The notes: generated from the sequence alone by a model not told the origin. Counted from the stretch's first letter, positions 33,444 through 42,689 are shown. The stretch is 54,444 nucleotides of DNA from Paludibacter jiangxiensis (GCA_945870155.1 CAMBSB010000017.1:1-54444); one strand, 5' to 3'. Numbers and translations: made by a program.

Positions 33444-34604
33444 TTATTTTTTTATAATTAATTTACTCACTTCAATTGCATTTCCAACTTTTAGTTTCAG
33501 CAAATAAACGCCATTTTTTAATCCCGAAAGCGAAAAAATATCCGAATTTGAGATACTGTAAGGTGGCACATTTTCTAAAACTCTTCCAAATAAATCAGTT
33601 ATTTCAATAGAATTAATTGTTTCCGGATGTTGAACCCGAATGTAGTTTGAAGCGGGATTGGGATAAACCACACACTTGTTTAATTCAGATGCTATTGGTT
33701 TTATATCCGAAGAAATTGATTTCTGATAAACACGAATGTAATCTACTTCGTATTTCAAAGGGAAAGTTGTTTGCGACGGGTCGCCACCGTTTGAACCTAT
33801 GGCAAGGTTTAATAAAAAATAATGCTTTTGCAAAAAAGGATTTTGTGGTGTTATTCCGGTAGCATTAATGGTTTGATTAAGCAATGTGTAGTTAATCAAT
33901 TCATTATCAAGGGATAAATTTATGCTATCTTTGTTCCAGTCCATGCGCCAGGTATGAAATTTGGCTACCCAATTCGCATCTTTGCCTGTAAAATAGCTGA
34001 GCGGTTTTTTGGAACTATCCCATTTTGCCGACCAGCGTGTGCTTGTTCCCCAAGCTACATTTGCCAAAATGGTTGGCACATCGGATACCCGGTAAAATTC
34101 CATTATATCCACTTCGCCATTCGAAGGCCATTCGCCGGTTTCGCCTAATGTCCAGATAGCAGGCCAAGAGCCTTTAGAAGTATTTATGCGAGCACGAACT
34201 TCAATTCTGCCAAATTGATATTTTACCAAGCCCGGGCTTTTAATACAGGCCGAAGTATAATCGGCATATTGCCGATTTTTCTTCCAATCGGTGCTTCCGG
34301 CCACATAATTTGGGTTTAGTTTACGTTCGCGTTTGGCTTCGAGTATCAATGTGCCATTTGCGCAATTGGCATTGTTGGACTGATACCATTGCAATTCTTC
34401 GTTGCGTACAAATCCATTTTCGTATATCCAATAGGCTGCGTTTGGCTTACCTACTGCATTAAACTCATCGCTCCACACCAAATTCATTCCGGAATATTCC
34501 GTTGGTATTTGCGAATCGGGCTGGTACGGGTCGGGCTGCACAGCGAATAAATCGAAAGTAAAAATCAGTGTGAATAATAGAAATATGAATATTTGTTTTG
34601 GCAT
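33444..34604 (-). CDS. Secreted GH16 glycosidase with T9SS sorting domain
   Basis: From the ATG at 34604 (MPKQIFIFLLFTLIFTFDLFA gives the signal peptide; the ATG at 34622 adds six residues) the protein has 386 residues. The GH16 domain (about 35-285) contains LVWSDEFNAVGKPN, EELQWYQ, GRIEVRARI, GSWPAIWTLG, the catalytic GEVDIMEF, WRMDWNKDSINLSLD and YEVDYIRVYQKS. The last 85 or so residues (CVVYPNPASNYIRVQ, IEITDLFGRVLENV, GVYLLKLKVG) are a T9SS sorting domain, so this paralogue of the GH16 at 5069-5929 should be surface-attached or released. It probably cuts beta-1,3-containing glucan or galactan. It starts 30 bases after the GH30 reading frame ends. Confidence 0.93.
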   Translation of the reverse strand: MPKQIFIFLLFTLIFTFDLFAVQPDPYQPDSQIPTEYSGMNLVWSDEFNAVGKPNAAYWIYENGFVRNEELQWYQSNNANCANGTLILEAKRERKLNPNYVAGSTDWKKNRQYADYTSACIKSPGLVKYQFGRIEVRARINTSKGSWPAIWTLGETGEWPSNGEVDIMEFYRVSDVPTILANVAWGTSTRWSAKWDSSKKPLSYFTGKDANWVAKFHTWRMDWNKDSINLSLDNELINYTLLNQTINATGITPQNPFLQKHYFLLNLAIGSNGGDPSQTTFPLKYEVDYIRVYQKSISSDIKPIASELNKCVVYPNPASNYIRVQHPETINSIEITDLFGRVLENVPPYSISNSDIFSLSGLKNGVYLLKLKVGNAIEVSKLIIKK

Positions 34605-34634
34605 AATATTTTGATGAAACACGCGTGTATAATT

Positions 34635-36056
34635 CTACATTGTTAAGGTATTAAATGATTTTTCGGGCAATTCTACATTCAACATCTTTGCACCTACTTT
34701 TATTTTTAAACTGACTGGATTATTGGAAGTATTTATTGTTACTAACACAATTTTACCGTCAGGCGTTACAAATGATAGAACATCTCCATACCGCCCTTTA
34801 GTCTGGAGTTTCACCGAACCGGGTACAACATAATAACTCAAATGCTTGAAAATGTAAAATTCCGGCGTTTAGGTTACTTTTTTGGTCATTTTATCTATCG
34901 TTACCTGAGCATTTTGCCTCCAACCCCAAGAGCTTTCGCCGGTAGTGTCCAAAATCATGTTCCAATACATGTACGACTTCACGCCTCTATCCACATACAA
35001 TTTTATTTCTTTGAATGTGCTTTCAGCCGATTTCCAATCAAACGATCCATTTCCACAAGGCGTTTCTGTTTGCATCAAATTTTGTTCGGGGTATTTTTTG
35101 GCAACTGCCACCAAAGCATCTTTGCCTTCGTACTGAAATCCAACACCCGAAATATATTTCCGAACATTGGATTGCGAAAGTACAGAATCGAACACTGCTA
35201 CATTGGCATTGTTGATAGTGCTAAACCAAATTTGGGAAGAAATTTTATCTTTCACAAACCGAGGGCCTAAATACATGGATATAAAATCGCGCATGCCACG
35301 AGCTGTCCAACTGCAATTTGGCCATTGGTTATACGTGTAAGGTTCGTTCTGTATATGTACGGAATGTATATTAATCCCTTGTTTGTTGTAGGCCGTTACA
35401 AATCTGGCAAGATAAAGTGCATAAGCCGATAGGTATTCTTTTTTTTGTATAAACTGGTCGCCCGATTTTACTGCTTTCTGCTCAGTTAAGTCATTGAAGG
35501 TATTCGGTTTATTCGCATAATGATTGTTGGTTTTCATCCAAGTTGGCGGACTCCAGGGCGATGCCCATATTTTGAGGTCGGGTCTGTGTTTGATAGCCGC
35601 TTTGATGTACGGAATAAGAATACTTTTATCTCTTTCGATACTAAAGTTTTTCATTTTAAAATCGCCTTCGGTTTCATTCAGCGAATACCATGTAAATGAA
35701 TAGTCGTTCGCCCCGATTGGCATACGGCAAATATTATATTTTAGTCCCTCGTTGGGGTCAAAAAATGCCTGCATCACTTTGTCGCGCTCCTTGAAAGGTA
35801 AAGTTTGCAAAGCCTGCCACCCCAATTCGTTGAAACAACCGCCCCAGCCTTCCATTGTTTGTTGTTTCTGGTCTGTTAGCACTTCAATATCAACTTCGTC
35901 TGTTTCTTTAAAGTCGGTAAGTTTTATTGATTCATTTTTCACCCACCTATTTTGATCCGTACTGCTCACCCAGTCAGCTTTTTGGGAAAATGCATTTATT
36001 ACAGCGCAGAAAATAAGTGCTAATTCTATGACTACTTTTTTGTTTTGCATTATCAA
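34635..36056 (-). pseudogene. GH30 glycosidase gene interrupted by one in-frame stop codon
   Basis: One frame of 474 codons runs from ATG 36056 (or 36050) to the stop at 34635, broken only by TAA at 34869-34871 (codon 396). Upstream are a signal peptide, GWGGCFNELGW (about 70-80), NICRMPIGANDYSFTWYS, WASPWSPPTWMKTNNHY, HIQNEPYTYNQ (Glu238 acid/base) and MQTETPCGNGS (Glu331 nucleophile). The barrel is thus complete. After the TAA the same frame continues with PEFYIFKHLSYYVVPGSVKL and the GH30 beta-sandwich strand set (GKIVLVTINTSNNPVSLKI). In intact relatives a Tyr is usual near this position (VTYNPEFY), so TAT/TAC to TAA is the likely change. The catalytic domain resembles beta-1,6-glucanase-type GH30. 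It may be a recent pseudogene, a read-through gene or a sequencing error. Confidence 0.85.
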
Positions 36057-36091
36057 TAATATTTTTTCACATCCAATTTATAATTATTTAC

Positions 36092-36655
36092 TCACTTAGA
36101 AGTCATTTTGCCCCTTAGTTTATGTTCCTTTTCGGCATTCCAATACGCACAATCGAGTTCTATAAATACGGAAGAATACGGAATGGTCGATTCGGTTTTC
36201 AGCACCAAAACTTCGAATAAGCTGGAGGCCGAATCCAGTTTTGCAAACACATCGTTGTGAAGAAGCGTATTCTGTTGGTAGTTTTTGAGCGAAACAGCTA
36301 TAGATTTTTTCAGGTTATCGACTCCGGGCGATAAATCTTCGGTTATTTGTGCAAATTCCAAATCGGTAAATACAATTGGTTTAACGTGGGTCGAAGTTGA
36401 AATACTGCCCATAACGTACCGCAACACTTCGGGTAATTGCTCACCAGTATTGATTATAGTCATGCCTTGAGCACTTTGTAACGGAAATGCTTTGTCCACT
36501 ACCAGCACCCAATTGCGATGCCCCAACAAGGGCAATTTTTGCTGAAATTCATCTTGCCAGCTGACTGGTTTTGTAGCATTAAACTGGCAACTCGTAAGTA
36601 AAATAGTAACTGCAAAAAGTGTGAAAAACCTGAACTTAATTTGTTTAGCCTGCAT
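36092..36655 (-). CDS. RbsD/FucU-like mutarotase-type lipoprotein
   Basis: The protein has 187 residues with a lipoprotein signal ending LLTSC (Cys23). No acidic residues follow the Cys, suggesting the periplasmic side. The mature part resembles the RbsD/FucU sugar pyranase/mutarotase fold: LLGHRNWVLVVDKAFPLQ (45-61) corresponds to the GHGN..I.ADAGFP start with its catalytic His (here His46), and VLKTESTIPYSSVFIEL (151-167) corresponds to the TGE.TPYANIIL end with its conserved Tyr (here Tyr160). Typical RbsD/FucU proteins are cytosolic and about 130-150 residues. A lipid anchor is unusual. It sits 1 base after the GH116 stop and 35 bases before the GH30 frame. Interconversion of sugar anomers released by these enzymes is an inference. 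Confidence 0.65.
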   Translation of the reverse strand: MQAKQIKFRFFTLFAVTILLTSCQFNATKPVSWQDEFQQKLPLLGHRNWVLVVDKAFPLQSAQGMTIINTGEQLPEVLRYVMGSISTSTHVKPIVFTDLEFAQITEDLSPGVDNLKKSIAVSLKNYQQNTLLHNDVFAKLDSASSLFEVLVLKTESTIPYSSVFIELDCAYWNAEKEHKLRGKMTSK

Positions 36656-36656
36656 A

Positions 36657-39218
36657 TTATATTTTTAATTGAATGGTTTTTTGTTCACCTTCGTTAATAT
36701 TGAGTTTTACTTTGGTTGGTTTTGGGTTGCCTTTCAGCGAAAACTGTTTTAGTATAAGGTTTTCTTTCAGCACTTTAATAGTTGCTTGATGGTTGGCAAC
36801 TTTGCATGTTCCATACGCATAACCATTACTCCAAAAATAGGTTCCGGGCTGCGAAGTGATGGTCATAGACTGCTCCACACCCGAATAGCTAAATTCGCTC
36901 AACGCAATGAGCGTTGCCCAACTTGCCATCGAACGAGCGTAGTGATGACCACATTCGGGTTCGCTAAATGGGTTGCGTTTGGCACCATTGTGGCGGTCGC
37001 GTATAGCTTGAATTACTTTCAGCGCATCTTCTTTTTCACCCTCGTAAATCATTTCTACAGCGGCCGCATATTCAAAACCGGTCATTACTTCGGCAAAATA
37101 AGGAAATGGCACTTCCAAACGCCCTTTTGGCCACGAAGCCATCAATAATCCCGCTTCATTGCCCATGGTGTACGAACGCATATTGTTGAAATGTGCCGAA
37201 AAATCGGGCATAAAATTATTCGTCATCACGCTTTTCGAAGCTGTTTGAATGTTGGTTTTATCGGCTAAATAACCCAAACCGCACACATGAGCCATGTATT
37301 GCCCCACCAACTGATCCACCAAACACCCGCTGCCTAATTGGAACGCAGGAACATTTGTTGCCGGATTTGACATGTCCAAAAACTCGAATGTTTTTGGGCT
37401 GGTAATTTTATGTTCGTAATACGAACCATTGAACAAATTGGCATCCATCCATTTCGAACCTTTGCTGAATAAATCAGCACATTTTCGGGCAAATTCCTTA
37501 TCCTTCATGGCAAGAGCCATTTTTTCGGCTGACTTCAAAGCGCCCAGATACCAGAATCCCATTTGCGGATTGGGTCCAAAATAATTCACATCCATGGTGT
37601 TGTGCTGACTGCCTTCCATCACGCCGTCCTGATTACCATCCCAGCCTTTTTCGGTCCAGGCAAAAGCCAATACTTTTTTTACCTGACTGTAATTATTTTT
37701 CAAAAATTGAGCGTCGCCGGATAATTGCCAGTCGCGGTAGAATTTCATAATGCAGCCCATTTGTCCATCAGCAGCCGATGCCGAATTTTTATTGGCAATG
37801 GAAAGTGGCAAGTCGGCTCTGAAATTCATTAATCCGTTTTCTTTGGTAGCGTAATTAAATTCCACATCGCGCATGGTTCGGGCTAAATCGCCAAACAAAA
37901 AAGGCGTTGCCGCTTCGTAATTCCACACGTGTGTGCAACTTCCCTTGCACGAACCCATTTTGTCCATCACGCCTTCCCAACCCATTAAATGGCCACTTGG
38001 CAAGCGGAAAACAGTTTGCGAACGCAGTACAGCCAAGTTAAACAAGGCTGCTTCTTTTACCACATTCGGGTACGAAGATGCAGCAATGGCATTCACAAAA
38101 TCGAGCGTTTGCGATTCCAATTGAGTCAATTTTGGCAGCACTTTTTCGGCCACATCCCAAGCGTTGCTAAATTGCTGACTGTAATAATTTCCAACAAAAT
38201 TGGTGTCAGTCCAATTATACCTGTTAGGGAAATTCCAGCTAATAAAAAACGAAAAAGTAGCCTTCGAACCTGCTGCAATCGTCTTTTTTACCGACAACGA
38301 CGCCATCGGGTCATCTTCGTTTTGTGCGAATTTTTCTGTGAGTTCGCCATCAGCTGAAAAATCATCCCAAAAACTCAACAAGGCATTACTCCAATTGTCT
38401 TTTTTGGAAGCAGTTCGGTAAGTTACTCCGGCATTTTCCTGAGTTGTTAAAGCCATTGTTCCGTAGGCAGCACTCGTAGAATCCACTCCTTTCGAATCAA
38501 AATAAATACCTCTGAAATTTTCCGAAACCCGATAGGCATTTCTATTCTTTTTAGCTCCAACGGGAATCACATCGCCTTTCCAGTCGGAAGTATTTTGCTG
38601 TCCGTTTTTACCAATAAAATTCCGAATAGAGCCACAAACAGCCACATCGATAGCTTTGTTGGAAGTGTTCGAAATTTCGTAAGTTAGTATGGCAATGGGC
38701 AATCCGCTATTGTCGGCATCGGTGGGAATAAGCGGATTAAAACCTTTGATTTTCACTTTCACAGGTAGGGATTTATCTTCCAAATTTACTTGTCCAAAAG
38801 GATAAGCCCCATCGAAACTTGCTGACTCAAACCGCGGCAGCCCATGATGATCCACCGGACGTCCTTCGTAATGTAAATACTCATCGTCGTAAAGTTTTCC
38901 CATCAACGCCTTTGTTTGGGTTTTGCCATCCTGCTGTTTTACATAAATCGCAAAAAACGGTGCATTATTGCCCGTTGTTACGGAGCTAAAACCTTTGGCG
39001 GGCACATTCATCAGTTCCCAATCGCGCAATTCACCCCGACCACCAAGCGATACCGTTCCGGTACCAATTCCACCCAATGGCAATGCAATTTGTTTTAATG
39101 ATGTAGCATCATAATGCTTAATAATTGGCCAATCTTTGGGTGACCATTGTGCGAAAGTAGATGTATAATTTAGACTTACAACAAATAGAATTGAAAGATA
39201 AAAGATGATTTTTTTCAT
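36657..39218 (-). CDS. Secreted GH116 beta-glucosidase-like enzyme
   Basis: The protein has 853 residues and a signal peptide ending TSTFAQ (about residue 23). The N-terminal beta-sandwich begins with QIALPLGGIGTGTVSLGGRGELRDWEL, the standard start of the GH116 N-terminal domain. The (alpha/alpha)6 catalytic domain (about 390-770) contains GSCTHVWNYEAATPFLF and GSQHNTMDVNYFGPNPQMGFWYLGAL, which should hold the family's nucleophile Glu and acid/base Asp. The C-terminal 75 or so residues form a small sandwich. Family members remove beta-linked glucose (also xylose or N-acetylglucosamine) from aryl, lipid or oligosaccharide substrates. It has no sorting domain and is probably periplasmic. It is 25 bases after the GH2 gene at 39244. 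Confidence 0.9.
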   Translation of the reverse strand: MKKIIFYLSILFVVSLNYTSTFAQWSPKDWPIIKHYDATSLKQIALPLGGIGTGTVSLGGRGELRDWELMNVPAKGFSSVTTGNNAPFFAIYVKQQDGKTQTKALMGKLYDDEYLHYEGRPVDHHGLPRFESASFDGAYPFGQVNLEDKSLPVKVKIKGFNPLIPTDADNSGLPIAILTYEISNTSNKAIDVAVCGSIRNFIGKNGQQNTSDWKGDVIPVGAKKNRNAYRVSENFRGIYFDSKGVDSTSAAYGTMALTTQENAGVTYRTASKKDNWSNALLSFWDDFSADGELTEKFAQNEDDPMASLSVKKTIAAGSKATFSFFISWNFPNRYNWTDTNFVGNYYSQQFSNAWDVAEKVLPKLTQLESQTLDFVNAIAASSYPNVVKEAALFNLAVLRSQTVFRLPSGHLMGWEGVMDKMGSCKGSCTHVWNYEAATPFLFGDLARTMRDVEFNYATKENGLMNFRADLPLSIANKNSASAADGQMGCIMKFYRDWQLSGDAQFLKNNYSQVKKVLAFAWTEKGWDGNQDGVMEGSQHNTMDVNYFGPNPQMGFWYLGALKSAEKMALAMKDKEFARKCADLFSKGSKWMDANLFNGSYYEHKITSPKTFEFLDMSNPATNVPAFQLGSGCLVDQLVGQYMAHVCGLGYLADKTNIQTASKSVMTNNFMPDFSAHFNNMRSYTMGNEAGLLMASWPKGRLEVPFPYFAEVMTGFEYAAAVEMIYEGEKEDALKVIQAIRDRHNGAKRNPFSEPECGHHYARSMASWATLIALSEFSYSGVEQSMTITSQPGTYFWSNGYAYGTCKVANHQATIKVLKENLILKQFSLKGNPKPTKVKLNINEGEQKTIQLKI

Positions 39219-39243
39219 TGATAATAAGTTCTAAGAACGTAGT

Positions 39244-41025
39244 TTATTTATCTTCGTAGTATGCTTTCATCACGTACCATGCTTTTTTGCGTTGTCCTTT
39301 GTCCGAAACAAGTCCTTTGCGGTTCCAGCCATCCTGATTTTGTTTGTGCCAACGGTTTGGAGAGCGGAAGTCAAATAACAGCCAGGGCACTGTGCCGCGC
39401 AAGTTCGGGATATTGTTAAACATTTTCAGATTATCGAGGTACAATTTCTCCATCATTTCTTCGCTCCACGAAGCAGGAACATTGGCGTCGCCATGCTGAC
39501 CATATACCGCCTCGGCACCGAACTCCGAAAATATCAGCGGTTTGCCGGCAGCCACATTCCATTTCGTTTGTTCCGGGGCTGTTTTGTAGGCATCGTACCA
39601 TCCCATGTATTTATTCACACCTACTACGTCTAAATAATTGACCAGGCTATCCTTGAGTATAAATGTATGTGTTGAGTTGTCGTAGCCCATATTGTTGAAT
39701 GCACCGGCAACCAAACGGGTACTATCCAACGAACGTGTCAATTCGGTTAAACCAATAAGCATTTTATCGCGAGCAGCCGATGCTTTTGTTTCGTTCTGAA
39801 TACTCCATATTACGATAGCTGCTCTGTTTTTATCTCTGTAAATCATTTCGCGAAGCTTTTTTTGCGCTTTGACCATTACCACTTCGTCGGTAAATTTTAT
39901 GCCTTGCCACACCGGAATTTCTTCCCAAATCATCAAACCCATTTTTTCGGCCATACGCACAATGCGTTCGTTTTGAGCATAATGAGCCGTACGAATAAAG
40001 TTACAACCCAGCGCTTTGGCTTCCGACAAAATTACAGCTGCATCTGCATCCGAATAAGCGCGCCCCATGCGTTGCGGAATTTCCTCGTGAAAGTTTACTC
40101 CTTTCAGAAATATAGGTTTTCCATTGAGTAGAATATTAGTGCCTTTTGTTTCAATGGTTCGAAAACCAATTTGTTCAGTAATTGTGTCCTTGTCGGTTGT
40201 AAATGTTACATCGTACAATTTGGGCGATGCAGGTTCCCATAATTGTGGTTTGGCGGCAATCTCAAAAATGGCTAAACCTGTGGAGTCTGTTGTTAGCTTT
40301 TTACGAATTTTCAGTTCCGGAATTCGGATTTCAACATTTTGTTGGGCAGTAGCACCTTCCAGTTTTACAGTTCCGGCAATGATGTTTTTTGTTCCTTTTT
40401 TGAGTTGAACCGTATAATCGTTGATATACATATTGGGAGTTTCAATCAGAAAAACATCGCGGGTAATACCGCCATAATTCCACCAATCGAAATTCATTGC
40501 CGGTATATAATCCACACGGCGATTGTTGTTGGTGAGTACCACCAAATCGTTTTCGCCTGCTTTGGCCATTTTGGTTATGTCGAACTGAAAAGGCAGAAAT
40601 CCACCTTCGTGTTCGCCTATAAAATTTCCATTAAGCCACACTTTGGTTATGTAATTTGCCCCGGCAAAATAAAGAAACTGCCTGCTGTCAGCCGTTTTAC
40701 ACACCGTGATTTTGCGCTGATACCACACATTCCCTTCGTAATACATCAGTTCGGGCAGTTGCGAATTAAAGTCGCTGGGAACATCCAGTCTAAAGCCATC
40801 ATTAAAGGTATATTCCTGTGGCTTTCCGGTAGCAGATTGCGGTTTGTTTTTAAAAATACTATTTGCCTCACCCATGCAAAACACATCGATAAGCGCATTC
40901 CATTTACCATTCAGCAATTGTGCATTATTGCGCGAATAAGGATTTGACAGCGGAGTTTGTGCGGAAATGGATATGCTTAAAATCAGGCACAGTAAAAGAA
41001 ATAAATCTTTTTTAAATGTAATCAT
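39244..41025 (-). CDS. Secreted GH2 glycosidase, beta-glucuronidase/galactosidase-like
   Basis: The protein has 593 residues and a signal peptide ending SISAQ (about residue 23). The GH2 plan is complete: sugar-binding domain (about 30-195, VWYQRKITV, KVWLNGNFIGEHEGGFLPF), Ig-like domain (about 200-290) and a TIM barrel (about 295-590). The barrel contains FLKGVNFHEE, NFIRTAHYAQNERI, VIWSIQNET (Glu412 acid/base) and PLIFSEFGAEA (Glu501 probable nucleophile). The length and the SEFGAEA motif resemble beta-glucuronidases, but specificity cannot be fixed. No C-terminal extra domains are present. The gene is 16 bases downstream of the sulfatase stop. Confidence 0.9.
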   Translation of the reverse strand: MITFKKDLFLLLCLILSISISAQTPLSNPYSRNNAQLLNGKWNALIDVFCMGEANSIFKNKPQSATGKPQEYTFNDGFRLDVPSDFNSQLPELMYYEGNVWYQRKITVCKTADSRQFLYFAGANYITKVWLNGNFIGEHEGGFLPFQFDITKMAKAGENDLVVLTNNNRRVDYIPAMNFDWWNYGGITRDVFLIETPNMYINDYTVQLKKGTKNIIAGTVKLEGATAQQNVEIRIPELKIRKKLTTDSTGLAIFEIAAKPQLWEPASPKLYDVTFTTDKDTITEQIGFRTIETKGTNILLNGKPIFLKGVNFHEEIPQRMGRAYSDADAAVILSEAKALGCNFIRTAHYAQNERIVRMAEKMGLMIWEEIPVWQGIKFTDEVVMVKAQKKLREMIYRDKNRAAIVIWSIQNETKASAARDKMLIGLTELTRSLDSTRLVAGAFNNMGYDNSTHTFILKDSLVNYLDVVGVNKYMGWYDAYKTAPEQTKWNVAAGKPLIFSEFGAEAVYGQHGDANVPASWSEEMMEKLYLDNLKMFNNIPNLRGTVPWLLFDFRSPNRWHKQNQDGWNRKGLVSDKGQRKKAWYVMKAYYEDK

Positions 41026-41041
41026 TATTGATTGAATTATC

Positions 41042-42457
41042 CTATTTTACACCAACTTTCACCGTCGGCATTTGCGCGTGCATTTTCTTTTTCCAGGCTT
41101 CGAGCTCTTTTTTGAGCCGAGCGGCAACAGCAGGTTCGTTGTCGATCAGGTTTTTGTTTTCCGAAATGTCCGTTTTCAGATTGTAAAGTTCGTACGAATT
41201 TGTTTCGATGGTATGAATTAGTTTCCAATCGCCATTGCGTACGGCGCTGTAGGGCGTGGCTCCTTCGGTATGGTAATGGGGATAATGCCAGTAAAGCGAT
41301 TTGCGTTTAAGTTTGCCGGTTTCTGAAACTATCAGCGGTTTAATATCTACGCCATCAATGCCTTTCAGCACTTTTTTATCCACTTTTAGTATTGCCATAT
41401 CAATGAGTGTAGGCATATAGTCGATACTCATTACTGGTGTGTTGTTGGTTCGGTTTGGGGCTACTTGCTGTGCCGATTTTATGATAAGCGGCACACGCAC
41501 ACCACCTTCGTAACGTTCGCCTTTACCATGTCGGAGTGGCGAATTGTTGGTTACTTTTTGTTTGGTATTGCTTATTAATCCGCCATTGTCCGACGTTAGA
41601 ATAATTATGGTGTTCTCGTACAAACCAAGACTTTTTAGTTGCGCCACCACTTTGCCAACCGCATCGTCAATATGCTCTACCATAGCAGCGTAAGTTGGAT
41701 TCTTTTGCAGTTTTGTCGAGTCGACCAAAGCTTTGTATTTATCAATTTTTTCCTGTCGGGCTTGTAGTGGAGTATGTACATTGTAAAACCATAGATTCAG
41801 AAAGAACGGTTTGGATTGGGATTGTTGGATGTAACTACAAGCTTCGTTTGCCAATCGCTCATCGAGATATTCGCCTTCAGGACCATCTTTTAATCGAGGA
41901 TTTCCATAGGGTACAAAATAACCATTAAAGCCTGCTTTTTTATTCAAATTTGGTGAACCTTTCGAAAAGCCTCCGATGTTTATGTCGAATCCCTGATTTT
42001 CGGGCCAGTACTTTTCATCTTCACCCAAATGCCATTTGCCTATGTGTGCGGTTGAGTAGCCGTTTGCTTTAAAAACCTCGGCAAGCGTTGTTTCTTCCAA
42101 CGGCAAATACATAGTCCAGTCCGGAATTTGCAGTTTGGCTTTTGGCATTTTATGTCCCTCAATCCAATCGGTGAGATGGAGTTTGGCGGGATATTTACCA
42201 GTTATAAGTGCTGCACGCGTAGGCGACGATACCGTACAAGCCGAATATGCATTGGTAAATCGCACACCATCTTTAGCAAAATTATCGATTTGAGGTGTAC
42301 GATGAAAATCGCTGCCATACACGCCAAGATCTTTCCAACCCATATCGTCGACAACAATTAACACCACATTGGGTTTTTGTTGCTGCTGCGCAATAATTGC
42401 CGGATTGCTAATACAAAGCAATGATAAAGAACTAATTGGGAAAAGGGAATTTTTCAT
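41042..42457 (-). CDS. Secreted S1-family sulfatase (serine-type)
   Basis: From the ATG at 42457 (signal peptide MKNSLFPISSLSLLCISNPA; an ATG at 42529 adds 24 residues read from the heptamer repeats) the protein has 471 residues. It contains NVVLIVVDDMGWKDLG with metal-binding Asp residues, then the formylglycine motif SSPTRAALITG (Ser77 followed by X-Pro-X-Arg), IGKWHLG, and TIIILTSDNGG with metal-binding Asp-Asn. The Ser-type motif requires an anaerobic sulfatase-maturating enzyme, which is not seen in this window. It removes sulfate from a glycan or monosaccharide, probably in the periplasm. Its location between two GH2 genes suggests sulfated galactose- or uronic-acid-containing oligosaccharides. 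Confidence 0.93.
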   Translation of the reverse strand: MKNSLFPISSLSLLCISNPAIIAQQQQKPNVVLIVVDDMGWKDLGVYGSDFHRTPQIDNFAKDGVRFTNAYSACTVSSPTRAALITGKYPAKLHLTDWIEGHKMPKAKLQIPDWTMYLPLEETTLAEVFKANGYSTAHIGKWHLGEDEKYWPENQGFDINIGGFSKGSPNLNKKAGFNGYFVPYGNPRLKDGPEGEYLDERLANEACSYIQQSQSKPFFLNLWFYNVHTPLQARQEKIDKYKALVDSTKLQKNPTYAAMVEHIDDAVGKVVAQLKSLGLYENTIIILTSDNGGLISNTKQKVTNNSPLRHGKGERYEGGVRVPLIIKSAQQVAPNRTNNTPVMSIDYMPTLIDMAILKVDKKVLKGIDGVDIKPLIVSETGKLKRKSLYWHYPHYHTEGATPYSAVRNGDWKLIHTIETNSYELYNLKTDISENKNLIDNEPAVAARLKKELEAWKKKMHAQMPTVKVGVK

Positions 42458-42468
42458 TTTATAATTAG

Positions 42469-42545
42469 AATAAAGAATAAAGAACAAAGAATTAAGAACA
42501 AAGATAAAAGAATAAAGACAAAAGAACAAAGATAAAAGACTAAAA
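42469..42545. repeat. Tandem array of eleven degenerate 7-bp repeats
   Basis: The plus strand reads AATAAAG, AATAAAG, AACAAAG, AATTAAG, AACAAAG, ATAAAAG, AATAAAG, ACAAAAG, AACAAAG, ATAAAAG and ACTAAAA without interruption. It begins 12 bases upstream of the sulfatase start, so on the sulfatase strand it is a pyrimidine-rich leader and promoter region. Seven is not a multiple of three, which would matter only if translation began upstream of it. Confidence 0.9.
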
Positions 42546-42552
42546 TATCAAC

Positions 42553-42688
42553 TTCATTATCACATCAACACATCATCACGTCAACACATTATCACATCAC
42601 CACATCACCACATTATCACATCAACACATTATCACATCAACACATTATCACATCATCACATTATCATATCAATACATCATAACATCAA
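42553..42688. repeat. Tandem array of about seventeen 8-bp repeats
   Basis: Units follow CACATYAN on the plus strand (for example CACATCAA, CACATTAT, CACATCAC), with the outer units more diverged. The array ends one base before the stop codon of the GH2 gene (TGA at 42692-42690). It is separated from the heptamer array by seven bases. Together they fill the whole spacer between the GH2 and sulfatase genes. There are no spacers, so it is not a CRISPR array. Confidence 0.92.
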
Positions 42689-42689
42689 C

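Noticed and set aside
34635-34841. Separate 68-residue gene
   Set aside because: It is in the same frame as the GH30 gene and encodes the missing end of its beta-sandwich, so it is the part after a premature stop.
42458-42529. N-terminal extension of the sulfatase from an ATG at 42529
   Set aside because: The added residues are read from the 7-bp repeat array, and the signal peptide starts at 42457.
42553-42688. CRISPR-like repeats
   Set aside because: Units are 8 bp and contiguous with no spacers, so this is a simple tandem repeat.
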